Below are positions 44,393 to 53,137 of a DNA stretch of 64,000 nucleotides, piece by piece. Each line of letters starts with the position of its first letter. Within the stretch, counting starts at the first letter, position 1. Under the pieces are notes generated by a model. That model had not been told where the DNA came from and searched no databases. It saw only the letters and a program-made list of their open reading frames with translations. The DNA comes from Kluyvera sp047971185. GTDB taxonomy: Bacteria; Pseudomonadota; Gammaproteobacteria; Enterobacterales; Enterobacteriaceae. The stretch lies in NCBI RefSeq assembly GCF_047971185.1, contig NZ_JBKDZH010000046.1, forward strand, positions 1 to 64,000, in the 5' to 3' direction. A program made the position numbers and the translations under genes.

Positions 44393-44423
44393 ATCCCGGA
44401 CTAGTTCCGGGATTTTTTTCGGA
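44393..44423 (+). terminator. Second copy of the ybhL terminator
   Basis: Same hairpin as at 43422 (loop CTAG instead of CTGG) followed by the same TTTTTTTCGGA. It lies 971 bases from the first copy and brackets the SUKH cassette. Confidence 0.85.
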
Positions 44424-44517
44424 TTTCATTCAGATGCCAAACGCACATTAAAAGCAGCTTGCCGATGGGCAACCGTGCCAGATTAAGCCATCAGCCAAAT
44501 CGACACGGAAGCCCCTT

Positions 44518-45225
44518 ATGCCCATCTTCTCCGCCATCCGGCAGCATCAAATCACCGTTATCCCCGCCAGAATGATGATCGGCGTCTGGCTGCTCACCGC
44601 CGCCGGTTTATGGGCAACGGCAGCAGTGACGTGGGCAACGGTCATCTACTGCGAGGCTTTTGCGCTTGAACTCCATCCCGTCGCGATTTTTGGCGCGTTT
44701 TTACTACTGATCGTGGGTGGCTACTATTTAATGGAACCACTCCATCGATTAAGCACGGCCGCAGCGGTTGTTTTTTATCTGGCATTTATTGCGCTGGCGG
44801 GCATTTTTTCGGGAAATATCTTTACATGGCAGGGAGTTGTAGTCGTACTGGGGATTACCGGCGCGATGTTTGCCGTCAGCGCCTGCCTGTGCTGGTGTGT
44901 TGATATGAATCCAGGCAGCGTCAGGCAAATTATCATCATGATCGTCTGCGGCACGTTGATTGCAATTGGCGTAAACAGCCTGCTGGATAGCCGACCATCG
45001 CGCTGGTTTTACAGCTTATTCACCGCCGTGCTATGGGCGGTCACGGCCGGTTGTGAAAAAGAGACGCTGCACGGCTACGCACGTAAACTGTACGCTGCCG
45101 AATTTTACACCCTTCCTCGCTGCATCGTTCTGGGTGCGATGACGATCTATCTTGGCGTGATTGCCTTTTTCCGTCGGCTGATAATGGGCGTAATGAATAT
45201 TTTATCCGGTTTCTGGATACCTTGA
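44518..45225 (+). CDS. ybhM: YbhM-like inner-membrane protein
   Basis: A 235-residue protein with about seven membrane helices, weakly similar to E. coli YbhM and, like it, placed after ybhL. Similarity includes the N-terminal RMMIGVWLLTAAGLWATA and the C-terminal GAMTIYLGVIAFF. It belongs to the wider Bax inhibitor-1 type fold; function unknown. Identity is much lower than for neighbouring genes. Confidence 0.75.
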   Translation: MPIFSAIRQHQITVIPARMMIGVWLLTAAGLWATAAVTWATVIYCEAFALELHPVAIFGAFLLLIVGGYYLMEPLHRLSTAAAVVFYLAFIALAGIFSGNIFTWQGVVVVLGITGAMFAVSACLCWCVDMNPGSVRQIIIMIVCGTLIAIGVNSLLDSRPSRWFYSLFTAVLWAVTAGCEKETLHGYARKLYAAEFYTLPRCIVLGAMTIYLGVIAFFRRLIMGVMNILSGFWIP

Positions 45226-45363
45226 TTGCGCTAAAAACAAACAAATCGCTCTCTTCCTGAGCGAAATAGTGACACCAATGTCACAAAAAGCACCACATTT
45301 ACGGAATTTTCCGTACACTCGGGTACTCTGAATAAGCAAATAAAATTCTTCAGGAGAGAAGCC

Positions 45364-45774
45364 ATGAAGTGGCAACAACGAGTTCGTGTCGCAACGGGGC
45401 TAAGTTGCTGGCAGATTATGTTGCATTTGCTGGTCGTCGCCGTGCTGGTGATGGGCTGGATGAGCGGCGCGTTGGTGCGTGTTGGCTTAGGACTGTGCGT
45501 ATTGTACGCCGTCACCGTTTTATTGATGCTGGCTCTACAGCGTCACCATGAGCAGCGCTGGCGCGAGGTCGCCGACGTGCTGGAGGAACTGACCACCACC
45601 TGGTATTTTGGCGCGGCGATGATTGCCCTGTGGCTGCTGTCTCGCGTGCTGCACAACAACTACCTGCTGGCGCTGGCCGGGCTGGCTATCCTTGCCGGTC
45701 CAGCCGTGTTCTCGCTGCTGGTAAAAGACAAATCCTCAGGCGATCTTGCGGCGAAACATCGCGTACGCCACTGA
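45364..45774 (+). CDS. ybhQ: Inner-membrane protein YbhQ
   Basis: A 136-residue protein with about four membrane segments, recognised as YbhQ by its start MKWQQRVRVATGLSCWQIM and its position. Function unknown. Its last 39 bases overlap the end of convergent ybhR. E. coli has ybhN, clsB and ybhP between ybhM and ybhQ; they are missing here. Confidence 0.88.
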   Translation: MKWQQRVRVATGLSCWQIMLHLLVVAVLVMGWMSGALVRVGLGLCVLYAVTVLLMLALQRHHEQRWREVADVLEELTTTWYFGAAMIALWLLSRVLHNNYLLALAGLAILAGPAVFSLLVKDKSSGDLAAKHRVRH

Positions 45775-46842
45775 TCCCGTCGTGGCCGCTATGAACAGTA
45801 GCGGCCACAAACTCCCCCAGACAATCGACAAGCTCGCATCCTTCAAATAAATCTGCTTGGTAATATCGGTAAAGTGGCGGATTGGGTTAATCCACGTTAA
45901 GTGCTGGAGCCATACCGGCATGTTCTCAACCGGCGACACGTAGCCGGACAGCAGAATCGCCGGCATCATAAAGACAAACACGCCGATAAACGCCTGCTGC
46001 TGGGTAGAGCACAGCGCAGAAATCAGCAGCCCGAATCCCACCAGCGACAGCCCGTAAATCACCATCGTGAAGTAGAACAGCGCCAGCGAACCGGCGAAGG
46101 GACTCTGATAGGCCCAGATGCCGATGGCCAGCACGATAGTGGCCTGGAAGGTGGCGACGATCAGCGCGGGCACCGCCTTGCCAACGAAAATCTGCCAGGT
46201 GGCGAGCGGCGACACCAGCAGCTGATCGAGCGTGCCCTGCTCGCGCTCGCGGGCTACCGACAGCGAGGTGACGATCATCACCCCGATAGTGGTGATCATG
46301 GCGATCAGCGACGGCACCACAAACCACTTGTAGTCGAGATTCGGGTTGTACCAGTTACGCACCACCAGTTCGCTGTTGTTCGGCTTCGCTTTGCCTTCCA
46401 TCAGCTCCTGCTGGTAGTTTTTGACGATCTGTTGCAGGTAGTTAGCGGCAATCTGCGCGCTGTTAGAGTTGCGCCCGTCGAGTATCAGCTGCATGGGCGC
46501 GGTCTGGAAGGTGTCGAGATTGCGCGAAAAGTCGGCCGGGAAACGTACCAGCAGCAGCGCCTTCTGGGTATCGAGCGTCGGCTGGATCTCCTGCGGGCTT
46601 TTCAGCAGCAGCACGTGGGTAAAGGCTTTGGCGCGGGCGAAGCGCTGGGTCAGCTCGACGGCGTGCTTGCCGTTGTCTTCGTTATAGACGGCGATGGTGG
46701 CGTTGGTCACCTCCAGCGTGGCGGCGAACGGGAACAGCAGCACCTGAATCAGCACCGGCATAATCAGAATGGCGCGAGTTTGCGGCTCGCGCAGCAGCGA
46801 CTGTAGCTCTTTGCGGATAAGCGTCCATAAGCGGTACAGCAT
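45736..46842 (-). CDS. ybhR: ABC exporter permease YbhR
   Basis: A membrane subunit of the YbhGFSR exporter, linked in E. coli to cefoperazone/tetracycline tolerance and Na+/Li+ export. The 368 residues have an N-terminal helix, a large periplasmic domain and five C-terminal helices of the ABC-2 type, with REREQGTLDQLLVSPL on the cytoplasmic side. ATG 46842 gives MLYRLWTLIRKEL. An 84-base gap with a REP pair separates it from ybhS. Confidence 0.95.
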   Translation of the reverse strand: MLYRLWTLIRKELQSLLREPQTRAILIMPVLIQVLLFPFAATLEVTNATIAVYNEDNGKHAVELTQRFARAKAFTHVLLLKSPQEIQPTLDTQKALLLVRFPADFSRNLDTFQTAPMQLILDGRNSNSAQIAANYLQQIVKNYQQELMEGKAKPNNSELVVRNWYNPNLDYKWFVVPSLIAMITTIGVMIVTSLSVAREREQGTLDQLLVSPLATWQIFVGKAVPALIVATFQATIVLAIGIWAYQSPFAGSLALFYFTMVIYGLSLVGFGLLISALCSTQQQAFIGVFVFMMPAILLSGYVSPVENMPVWLQHLTWINPIRHFTDITKQIYLKDASLSIVWGSLWPLLFIAATTGSVAYAMFRRKIA

Positions 46843-46858
46843 GTTAGTTCTCCGTTGT

Positions 46859-46918
46859 CCCGAGGTCGCTGCGCTACCAGGGCACGAATGTAGCCCGGGC
46901 GAGCGCAGCGACCCCGGG
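46859..46918. repeat. REP pair between ybhS and ybhR
   Basis: A diverged inverse unit (46859-46884) and a unit beginning GTAGCCCGGGCGAGCGCAGC (46890-46918). It stands inside the exporter operon and may affect the ratio of ybhS to ybhR message. Confidence 0.78.
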
Positions 46919-46926
46919 AAAAGCAA

Positions 46927-48060
46927 TCAATCCAACCGACGTTTGGTCTTCATCCACGTCAGGCCAATAAACATCACCGCCGAGGCGATCAAAAACAGCG
47001 TATTCACCATCAACACCACCGGAATATTGCCCGCCAGAAACAGGCTTTGCAGGGTGCTGACGAAATAGCGCGCCGGGATGATATAGGTCACCACCCGGAT
47101 GGCCGCGGGCATACTGTCTATCTGGAAAATAAATCCGGACAGCATAATCGACGGCAGAAACGCCGCGTTCAGCGCTACCTGGGCGGCGTTAAACTGGTTA
47201 CGGGTGATGGTCGAAATCAGCAGCCCCATCCCCAGCGTGCTGAGCAAAAACAGGCTGGTGATGAAAAACAGGATCAGCAGCGAGCCGCGATACGGTACGC
47301 CGAGAATAAACACCGACACCAGCATACACAGCAGCATCGCCAGCATGCCGAGGAAATAGTAGGGAATCAGCTTGCACAACAGCAGTTCGACGCGGGTCAC
47401 CTCGGTAGAAAGCAGCGCCTCCATCGTGCCGCGCTCCCACTCGCGGGCAATCACCAGCGAGGTGAGAATCGCGCCAATCACCGTCATGATGATGGTGATC
47501 GCGCCGGGAATAATAAAGTGCTGGCTGATGGCCGCCGGGTTAAACCAGTAGCGGGTCTGCACGTCGATCAGCGGCTCAAACTGTTGACCGTTGTCCTCCG
47601 CGCGCTGCTGCTGCCAGATTTGCCAGATGCCCTCGACGTAGCCCTGCACGAAGTTAGCGGTATTGGGCTCGCTGCCGTCGGTAATCACCTGAATCGGCGC
47701 GTCGTCGCCGGGTCGGGCCATCTTGCGGTCAAAATCTACCGGCACCACCACCAGCCCGCGAATGCGCCCGGCCTGCATCATCTCAATTAGCTGCTGACGG
47801 TTATCGCTGATGGTGGCGTCGATATAAGGGGAGCCGGTCAGGGTATGGGTGAAATCCAGCGCTTCCTGGCTCTGCTGCTCGAGCAGCACGCCGACCCGCA
47901 GCTTGCTGGAGTCGAGGTTAATACCGTAGCCGAAGATAAACAGCAGCAGCAGCGGGATCACCACCGCAATCAGCCAACTGCTGGGGTCGCGAACGATCTG
48001 CCGCGTCTCCTTCACGCACAGCGCGCGCACCCGCCGCCAGGACAGCATTCTAGCGCTCAT
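46927..48060 (-). CDS. ybhS: ABC exporter permease YbhS
   Basis: The partner permease of YbhR, 377 residues, of the ABC-2 type with REWERGTMEALLSTEV before the last helices. ATG 48060 has AAGGAG seven bases before it; ATG 48066 would be too near that site. It overlaps the end of ybhF by 11 bases. Confidence 0.95.
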   Translation of the reverse strand: MSARMLSWRRVRALCVKETRQIVRDPSSWLIAVVIPLLLLFIFGYGINLDSSKLRVGVLLEQQSQEALDFTHTLTGSPYIDATISDNRQQLIEMMQAGRIRGLVVVPVDFDRKMARPGDDAPIQVITDGSEPNTANFVQGYVEGIWQIWQQQRAEDNGQQFEPLIDVQTRYWFNPAAISQHFIIPGAITIIMTVIGAILTSLVIAREWERGTMEALLSTEVTRVELLLCKLIPYYFLGMLAMLLCMLVSVFILGVPYRGSLLILFFITSLFLLSTLGMGLLISTITRNQFNAAQVALNAAFLPSIMLSGFIFQIDSMPAAIRVVTYIIPARYFVSTLQSLFLAGNIPVVLMVNTLFLIASAVMFIGLTWMKTKRRLD

Positions 48061-49789
48061 CGGCATGCTCCTTATCCCAGTCGTTGATTAGCGTAATAAA
48101 CGCCTGCTCCATGGTCGGATCCGGCTGCTGGTCATCCGCCGCCTGAGCTTTTAAATCGTCCGGCGTGCCGCTGGCAATCAGCTTGCCGCGATAGACCAGC
48201 CCGATACGGTCGCAGTATTCCGCCTCGTCCATAAAGTGGGTGGTCACCATCACCGTCACCCCTTTTTCCACCATGCTGTTGATATGCAGCCAGAACTCGC
48301 GACGAGTGAGGGGGTCGACGCCCGAGGTCGGTTCGTCAAGAAACAGAATATCCGGCTCGTGCATCAGCGAGCAGGCCAGCGCCAGCCGCTGCTTGAAGCC
48401 CAGCGGCAGGGCGTCGGTGGTATGGCGGGCAATCGCCTTCAGGCCGAACGCGTTGCTCATGCTGTCGATTTTGTCATTCTGCGCCCGGCCGCGCAGGCCG
48501 TACACGCCGGAGAAGAAGCGCAGGTTTTGCTCGACGGTGAGGTTGCCGTACAGCGAAAACTTCTGCGCCATATAGCCCAGGTGCTGGCGCGCCTTACCCG
48601 AACCGACTTTCAGGTCCATATTCAGCACCAGCGCGTTGCCGGAGGTGGGCACCAGCAGCCCGCACATCATCTTAAAGGTGGTGGATTTCCCCGCGCCGTT
48701 TGGCCCCAGCAGGCCGAAGATCTCGCCGCGCTTGACGGCGAAGTTGACATGATCGGTGGCGGCGAAATCGCCAAATTTCTTGGTCAGCTGTCTGGCTTCA
48801 ATCACCGTTTCATCCGGCGAACCGTCGACGGTGTGCAGAATCGCCCCCAGCGGCGACTCCGACGTGCCCGCGCCGCCCAGCAGGTCGATAAAGGCATCTT
48901 CAAAGCGCGGCGTGGTCTCCGCGATCTCCAGCTCGGGCATCCCCGGCGCACCGGTTAAATCCTCGACGCTGGCCGATTTTTTGAGGATCACGCGCACCGA
49001 ACGCCCCTGAATCATGCCGTCGCTGACCATCTCCTGTTTCAGCGCCCTTTGCAGCAGCTTGCGGTTATTTTCCGCCGGGCTGTGCATCAAAAAGCTGCGT
49101 CCAGCCATGGTACGGGTGAGGGCGGTGGGTTCACCCTGATACAGCAGTTCGCCTTCGTTCATCAGCAGCACGTCCTGGCACTGCTCGGCCTCATCGAGGT
49201 AAGAGGTGCTCCACAGGATCAACATGCCGTCGCCCGCCAGCTCGTGCACCATCTCCCACAACTCGCGCCGCGAGATGGGGTCAACGCCGACGCCCGGTTC
49301 ATCTAGCAGTAAAACCTTCGGCTCGCCGACCAGCGTGCAGGCCAGCCCCAGCTTCTGCTTCATCCCGCCGGAGAGTTTTCCTGCCAGACGCCCGGTAAAC
49401 GGCCCCAGCGCGGTGAACTCCAGCAGCCGGGCAAAGGTATTCTCCCGCGCCTCGCCGGTGACGCTGCGCAGGTCGGCGTAGAGATTGAGGTTCTCCATGA
49501 CCGTTAAATCTTCATACAGGCCGAATTTCTGCGGCATATAGCCCAGCACCGAATGCAGCGCGCTATCGTCGGCAATCGGGTCCAGCCCCAGCACGCTGGC
49601 GCTGCCTTCGTCCGGCTTCAGCAGCCCGGCGAGCATACGCATCAGGGTGGTTTTCCCCGCGCCGTCCGGGCCGACAAGCCCGGTTACGTAGCCGCCATTG
49701 ATGGTGCAGTCCAGCCGGGCGACCGCCGGTTTATCCATCCCGGCGAAGCGTTTGATCAGCCCGCGGAGTTGAATCTGCTCGTCACTCAT
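48050..49789 (-). CDS. ybhF: Double ABC ATPase YbhF
   Basis: The ATPase of the exporter: 579 residues with two nucleotide-binding domains. Domain 1 has Walker A GPDGAGKTTL and signature KLSGGMKQK. Domain 2 has GPNGAGKSTT but a diverged signature (LPLGFKQRLAL), so the two sites are unlike. It overlaps both ybhG and ybhS. Confidence 0.95.
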   Translation of the reverse strand: MSDEQIQLRGLIKRFAGMDKPAVARLDCTINGGYVTGLVGPDGAGKTTLMRMLAGLLKPDEGSASVLGLDPIADDSALHSVLGYMPQKFGLYEDLTVMENLNLYADLRSVTGEARENTFARLLEFTALGPFTGRLAGKLSGGMKQKLGLACTLVGEPKVLLLDEPGVGVDPISRRELWEMVHELAGDGMLILWSTSYLDEAEQCQDVLLMNEGELLYQGEPTALTRTMAGRSFLMHSPAENNRKLLQRALKQEMVSDGMIQGRSVRVILKKSASVEDLTGAPGMPELEIAETTPRFEDAFIDLLGGAGTSESPLGAILHTVDGSPDETVIEARQLTKKFGDFAATDHVNFAVKRGEIFGLLGPNGAGKSTTFKMMCGLLVPTSGNALVLNMDLKVGSGKARQHLGYMAQKFSLYGNLTVEQNLRFFSGVYGLRGRAQNDKIDSMSNAFGLKAIARHTTDALPLGFKQRLALACSLMHEPDILFLDEPTSGVDPLTRREFWLHINSMVEKGVTVMVTTHFMDEAEYCDRIGLVYRGKLIASGTPDDLKAQAADDQQPDPTMEQAFITLINDWDKEHADER

Positions 49790-50777
49790 GGCGCGGCTCG
49801 TCGTTAAACTGCAGCGTCACCGGCATCCCCTGACGCAGGCTGTCGTCGGCGTCGGTGACGATAATGCGCAGGCGATAAACCAGATCGGTACGCAGGTCCG
49901 TGGTCTCTACCGTTTTTGGCGTGAACTCGGCGGTGGGGGAGACGAAGCCAATTTTGCCGTGGTACGGCTTATCCGGACGCCCATCGGTGTAGAGCAGAAT
50001 TTCCCTGCCCGGCTGCGCCTGGCTGAGGTTTTTCTCATCCACATAGGCGCGAACCCATACCGGGCGGGTGAGGGAGAGCGTCAGCACGGTGCTGCCCGCG
50101 CTCAGCATGCTGCCCGGCTCAACCGCGCGGGTGAGCAGGGTGCCGTCGGAAGGGGCGGTCAGCACGGTGTCATGCAAATCGAGGGTGGACTGCGCCAACT
50201 GTGCCTGCGCCTGTTCCAGATTGGCCTTCGCCTGGGCAATTTCCTGCGGACGATTGCCCGCACGGTACTGGCTGAGTTTATCCTGCGCGGATTTCAATGT
50301 CGCCAGCGCCTGGTCGCGGGACGAACGGGCGTTTTCCAGATCGTTGGCCGACAGCAGTTTGCGATTCCACAGCCCCTGCTGGCGCTGTAAATAGCTTTGC
50401 GCATAGTCGTAGGCCGCCTGTGCCTGTTTGACCGAGGCGGCGGCCTGGGCAATTTCTTCCGCCCGGTAGCCGGCCATCATCAGATCGTACTGCGCCTGCG
50501 CCGTCGCCACGTTGGCTTTGGCCTGCATCAGCGCGTTTTCATACGGCGCCCGATCCAGCTGGCCGAGCGTCTGGCCCTGCTTGATGGCATCGCCTTCATC
50601 GACCGTCAGAGATTGCAGGCGGCCGCCGACGCGGAAACTCATATTCACGGTGCGAATATCCACGTTGCCGTACAGCGTCAGCCCGTTGTTTTGCTGACTC
50701 TGATACCACCACGTGCCGCCGCCAATCAGCGCGACGATGATGACCACCGCCAGAATAAGGACCACCGGTTTTTTCAT
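49782..50777 (-). CDS. ybhG: HlyD-family membrane fusion protein YbhG
   Basis: The periplasmic adaptor of the exporter: 331 residues with an N-terminal membrane anchor, a biotinyl-lipoyl-like region split by a long coiled coil (about residues 75-205, Gln/Ala-rich) and a beta-barrel region. It overlaps cecR by four bases. Confidence 0.95.
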   Translation of the reverse strand: MKKPVVLILAVVIIVALIGGGTWWYQSQQNNGLTLYGNVDIRTVNMSFRVGGRLQSLTVDEGDAIKQGQTLGQLDRAPYENALMQAKANVATAQAQYDLMMAGYRAEEIAQAAASVKQAQAAYDYAQSYLQRQQGLWNRKLLSANDLENARSSRDQALATLKSAQDKLSQYRAGNRPQEIAQAKANLEQAQAQLAQSTLDLHDTVLTAPSDGTLLTRAVEPGSMLSAGSTVLTLSLTRPVWVRAYVDEKNLSQAQPGREILLYTDGRPDKPYHGKIGFVSPTAEFTPKTVETTDLRTDLVYRLRIIVTDADDSLRQGMPVTLQFNDEPRHE

Positions 50778-51451
50778 GACGTCAGACTCCTTTGGGTTAA
50801 TCCTTGCAAAATCAGATCGATATGGCAGGTGACTACCTGGAAAATTTGCTCGGCTTTATCGGCGTCGAACCCCGTCCAGCCGGTGCGCATCAGGATGGTT
50901 TCCCGCCCGAGGCGAAACGCCAGCACCTCGCCGAGCAGGGCGTGAGTGTGGAGAATCATTTGCGTGCTGTTGGCATCGCAGCCGGTATAGGCGGCAATCA
51001 GCCGGGTCAGGTGCGCGTGCAGCGGGGCGATCACCTGATCGTGAATCCGCTGATAGGCGGCGGTCGGCGACAGCTGCTCGCGCGAGATAAATTTGCTGAG
51101 ATTGAGGGTGTCGTCCTGGGTCAGCAGCAGGATCATATTCTGGCAGGCGTGAAGGATTAGCGCGCGCATGGCGGCTCTATCCGGCTGCGGCGCGGCAAAC
51201 AGCGCCTCGGCGGCCTCGGCGTGCTGGCGAAAGTTCTCGCCGATAAAGTCGGCGATCCATTGGGCGCAGGCCTGGTATAAATCTTCTTTTGAGCCAAAAT
51301 AGTAGGTAATGGCGGCGATATTCTGCCCCGCCTGGGCGGCAATATCGCGGGTGGTGGCGTGCAGCCCGTACTCGCCAAACTGGGCGAGCCCGGCGGCAAT
51401 CAGCTGGCTTTTGGCCTGCTCGCCTTTGCTGGTTATCGGTGTGGTTATCAT
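50774..51451 (-). CDS. cecR: TetR-family regulator CecR
   Basis: Known in E. coli to repress its own operon with ybhGFSR and the divergent rhlE. The 225 residues have the N-terminal helix-turn-helix TTRDIAAQAGQNIAAITYYF followed by GSKEDLY. ATG 51451 is used; an upstream TTG at 51472 would lie inside the operator. First gene of cecR-ybhGFSR. Confidence 0.93.
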   Translation of the reverse strand: MITTPITSKGEQAKSQLIAAGLAQFGEYGLHATTRDIAAQAGQNIAAITYYFGSKEDLYQACAQWIADFIGENFRQHAEAAEALFAAPQPDRAAMRALILHACQNMILLLTQDDTLNLSKFISREQLSPTAAYQRIHDQVIAPLHAHLTRLIAAYTGCDANSTQMILHTHALLGEVLAFRLGRETILMRTGWTGFDADKAEQIFQVVTCHIDLILQGLTQRSLTS

Positions 51452-51464
51452 GGCACCGCCAAAA

Positions 51465-51484
51465 TTAATCAAACGATTGATTAA
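51465..51484. promoter_or_regulatory. Probable CecR operator
   Basis: TTAATCAA and TTGATTAA are perfect inverted arms around ACGA, 14 bases before cecR and in the divergent cecR-rhlE region. Size, symmetry and position suit autoregulation by a TetR-family protein. Confidence 0.8.
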
Positions 51485-51679
51485 GATTATGCCGCTATTT
51501 TGAGCTTGTCCAGTCTGGTGAATAATCTTGTTTTCCCGCCGTAAGGGGATAATTTATGCGGTGTATCACAAAAACTGCTACACTCCGCCCCTTCATGACA
51601 TTGTGGTTTTTGTCATTACCTGTTTTTTTATCCCCTCGAAAACTACACCGCATGCGGTCGGGGTGGGTGTGGAGTACTT

Positions 51680-53041
51680 ATGTCTTTTGATTCCCTCGGA
51701 CTGAACCCCGATATTCTGCGTGCCGTTGCTGAGCAAGGCTACCGCGAACCCACCCCCATCCAGCAGCAGGCGATCCCTGCGGTACTGCAGGGCCGCGATC
51801 TGATGGCCAGCGCGCAAACCGGCACCGGTAAAACCGCTGGTTTTACGCTGCCGCTGCTGCAGCTGTTGGTTTCCCGCGAGCCGCACGTGAAGGGCCGTCG
51901 CCCGGTGCGCGCGCTGATCCTCACCCCCACTCGTGAGCTGGCGGCGCAGATTGGCGAAAACGTCCGTGATTACAGCAAATACCTGAACATCCGCTCGCTG
52001 GTGGTGTTCGGCGGCGTGAGCATCAACCCGCAGATGATGAAGCTGCGCGGCGGCGTTGACGTGCTGGTGGCCACGCCGGGTCGTCTGCTGGATCTGGAAC
52101 ACCAGAACGCTGTTAAGCTCGATCAGGTGGAAATTCTGGTGCTCGATGAAGCGGACCGTATGCTTGATATGGGCTTCATCCACGATATTCGCCGGGTGCT
52201 GACCAGGCTGCCGGCTAAGCGTCAGAACCTGCTGTTCTCCGCTACCTTCTCCGACGACATTAAAGGTCTGGCGGAAAAACTGCTGCACAACCCGCTGGAA
52301 ATTGAAGTGGCGCGCCGTAACACCGCCTCCGAGCAGGTGACGCAGCACGTTCATATGGTGGATAAAAAGCGTAAGCGCGAGCTGCTGTCGCAGATGATTG
52401 GCGAGGGCAACTGGCAGCAGGTGCTGGTGTTCACCCGCACCAAGCACGGCGCGAACCATCTGGCGGAGCAACTGAATAAAGACGGCATCCGCAGCGCCGC
52501 CATTCACGGTAATAAATCGCAGGGCGCGCGTACGCGTGCGCTGGCCGACTTTAAATCCGGCGATATTCGCGTGCTGGTGGCCACCGACATTGCCGCACGC
52601 GGCCTCGATATCGAAGAGCTGCCGCACGTGGTGAACTACGAGCTGCCGAACGTGCCGGAAGACTATGTGCACCGTATTGGCCGTACCGGCCGTGCGGCGG
52701 CGACCGGCGAAGCGCTGTCGTTGGTGTGCGTTGATGAACATAAGCTGCTGCGCGATATCGAGCGCCTGCTGAAGAAAGAAATTCCGCGTATTGCGCTGCC
52801 GGGCTATGAGCCGGACCCGTCAATTAAAGCGGAGCCGATTCAGAACGGTCGTCAGCAGCGCGGCGGCGGTGGTCGTGGCCGCGGTCAGGGGCAAGCCCAG
52901 GGGGCGGGTCGCGGCCAGCAGCCGCCGCGTCGTAACGACGGCGGCGCGCCGAAAGCCAAACCGCGCAGCGCGGAGGGAAAACCGGCTGGCGATAAGCCAC
53001 GCCCGCCTCGCCGCCCGCGTAAACCCGCAGCAGCACAGTAA
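51680..53041 (+). CDS. rhlE: DEAD-box RNA helicase RhlE
   Basis: An ATP-dependent RNA helicase involved in ribosome assembly and RNA turnover. The 453 residues show the Q motif, Walker A ASAQTGTGKT, DEAD box VLDEADRML, SAT and HRIGRTGRA motifs, then a basic Gly/Arg-rich tail from about residue 385 (RGGGGRGRGQGQ). Divergent from cecR. Confidence 0.97.
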   Translation: MSFDSLGLNPDILRAVAEQGYREPTPIQQQAIPAVLQGRDLMASAQTGTGKTAGFTLPLLQLLVSREPHVKGRRPVRALILTPTRELAAQIGENVRDYSKYLNIRSLVVFGGVSINPQMMKLRGGVDVLVATPGRLLDLEHQNAVKLDQVEILVLDEADRMLDMGFIHDIRRVLTRLPAKRQNLLFSATFSDDIKGLAEKLLHNPLEIEVARRNTASEQVTQHVHMVDKKRKRELLSQMIGEGNWQQVLVFTRTKHGANHLAEQLNKDGIRSAAIHGNKSQGARTRALADFKSGDIRVLVATDIAARGLDIEELPHVVNYELPNVPEDYVHRIGRTGRAAATGEALSLVCVDEHKLLRDIERLLKKEIPRIALPGYEPDPSIKAEPIQNGRQQRGGGGRGRGQGQAQGAGRGQQPPRRNDGGAPKAKPRSAEGKPAGDKPRPPRRPRKPAAAQ

Positions 53042-53047
53042 ATTGCG

Positions 53048-53077
53048 AGCCCGGCCGAAAGCCGGGCTTTCTTTTTT
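53048..53077 (+). terminator. Rho-independent terminator of rhlE
   Basis: AGCCCGGC and GCCGGGCT arms enclose a five-base loop and end in TTTCTTTTTT, seven bases after the rhlE stop. Confidence 0.9.
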
Positions 53078-53103
53078 GCGACCGCGTACAGAAAATGCCA
53101 CAA

Positions 53104-53123
53104 TAGTGGCTGTTTATACAGTA
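53104..53123. promoter_or_regulatory. LexA box of dinG
   Basis: TAGTGGCTGTTTATACAGTA has one good half (CAGTA) and a weaker half (GTG in place of CTG), like the dinG box of E. coli. It lies 15 bases before the dinG start. Confidence 0.75.
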
Positions 53124-53137
53124 TCTCAGGTTTTCTC

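Noticed and set aside
44280..44486. 68-codon frame after the SUKH gene
   Set aside because: It reads straight through the second terminator hairpin and ends without similarity to any protein I know.
51593..52741. 382-codon open frame antisense to rhlE
   Set aside because: His/Arg-rich product typical of an antisense shadow of a conserved gene.
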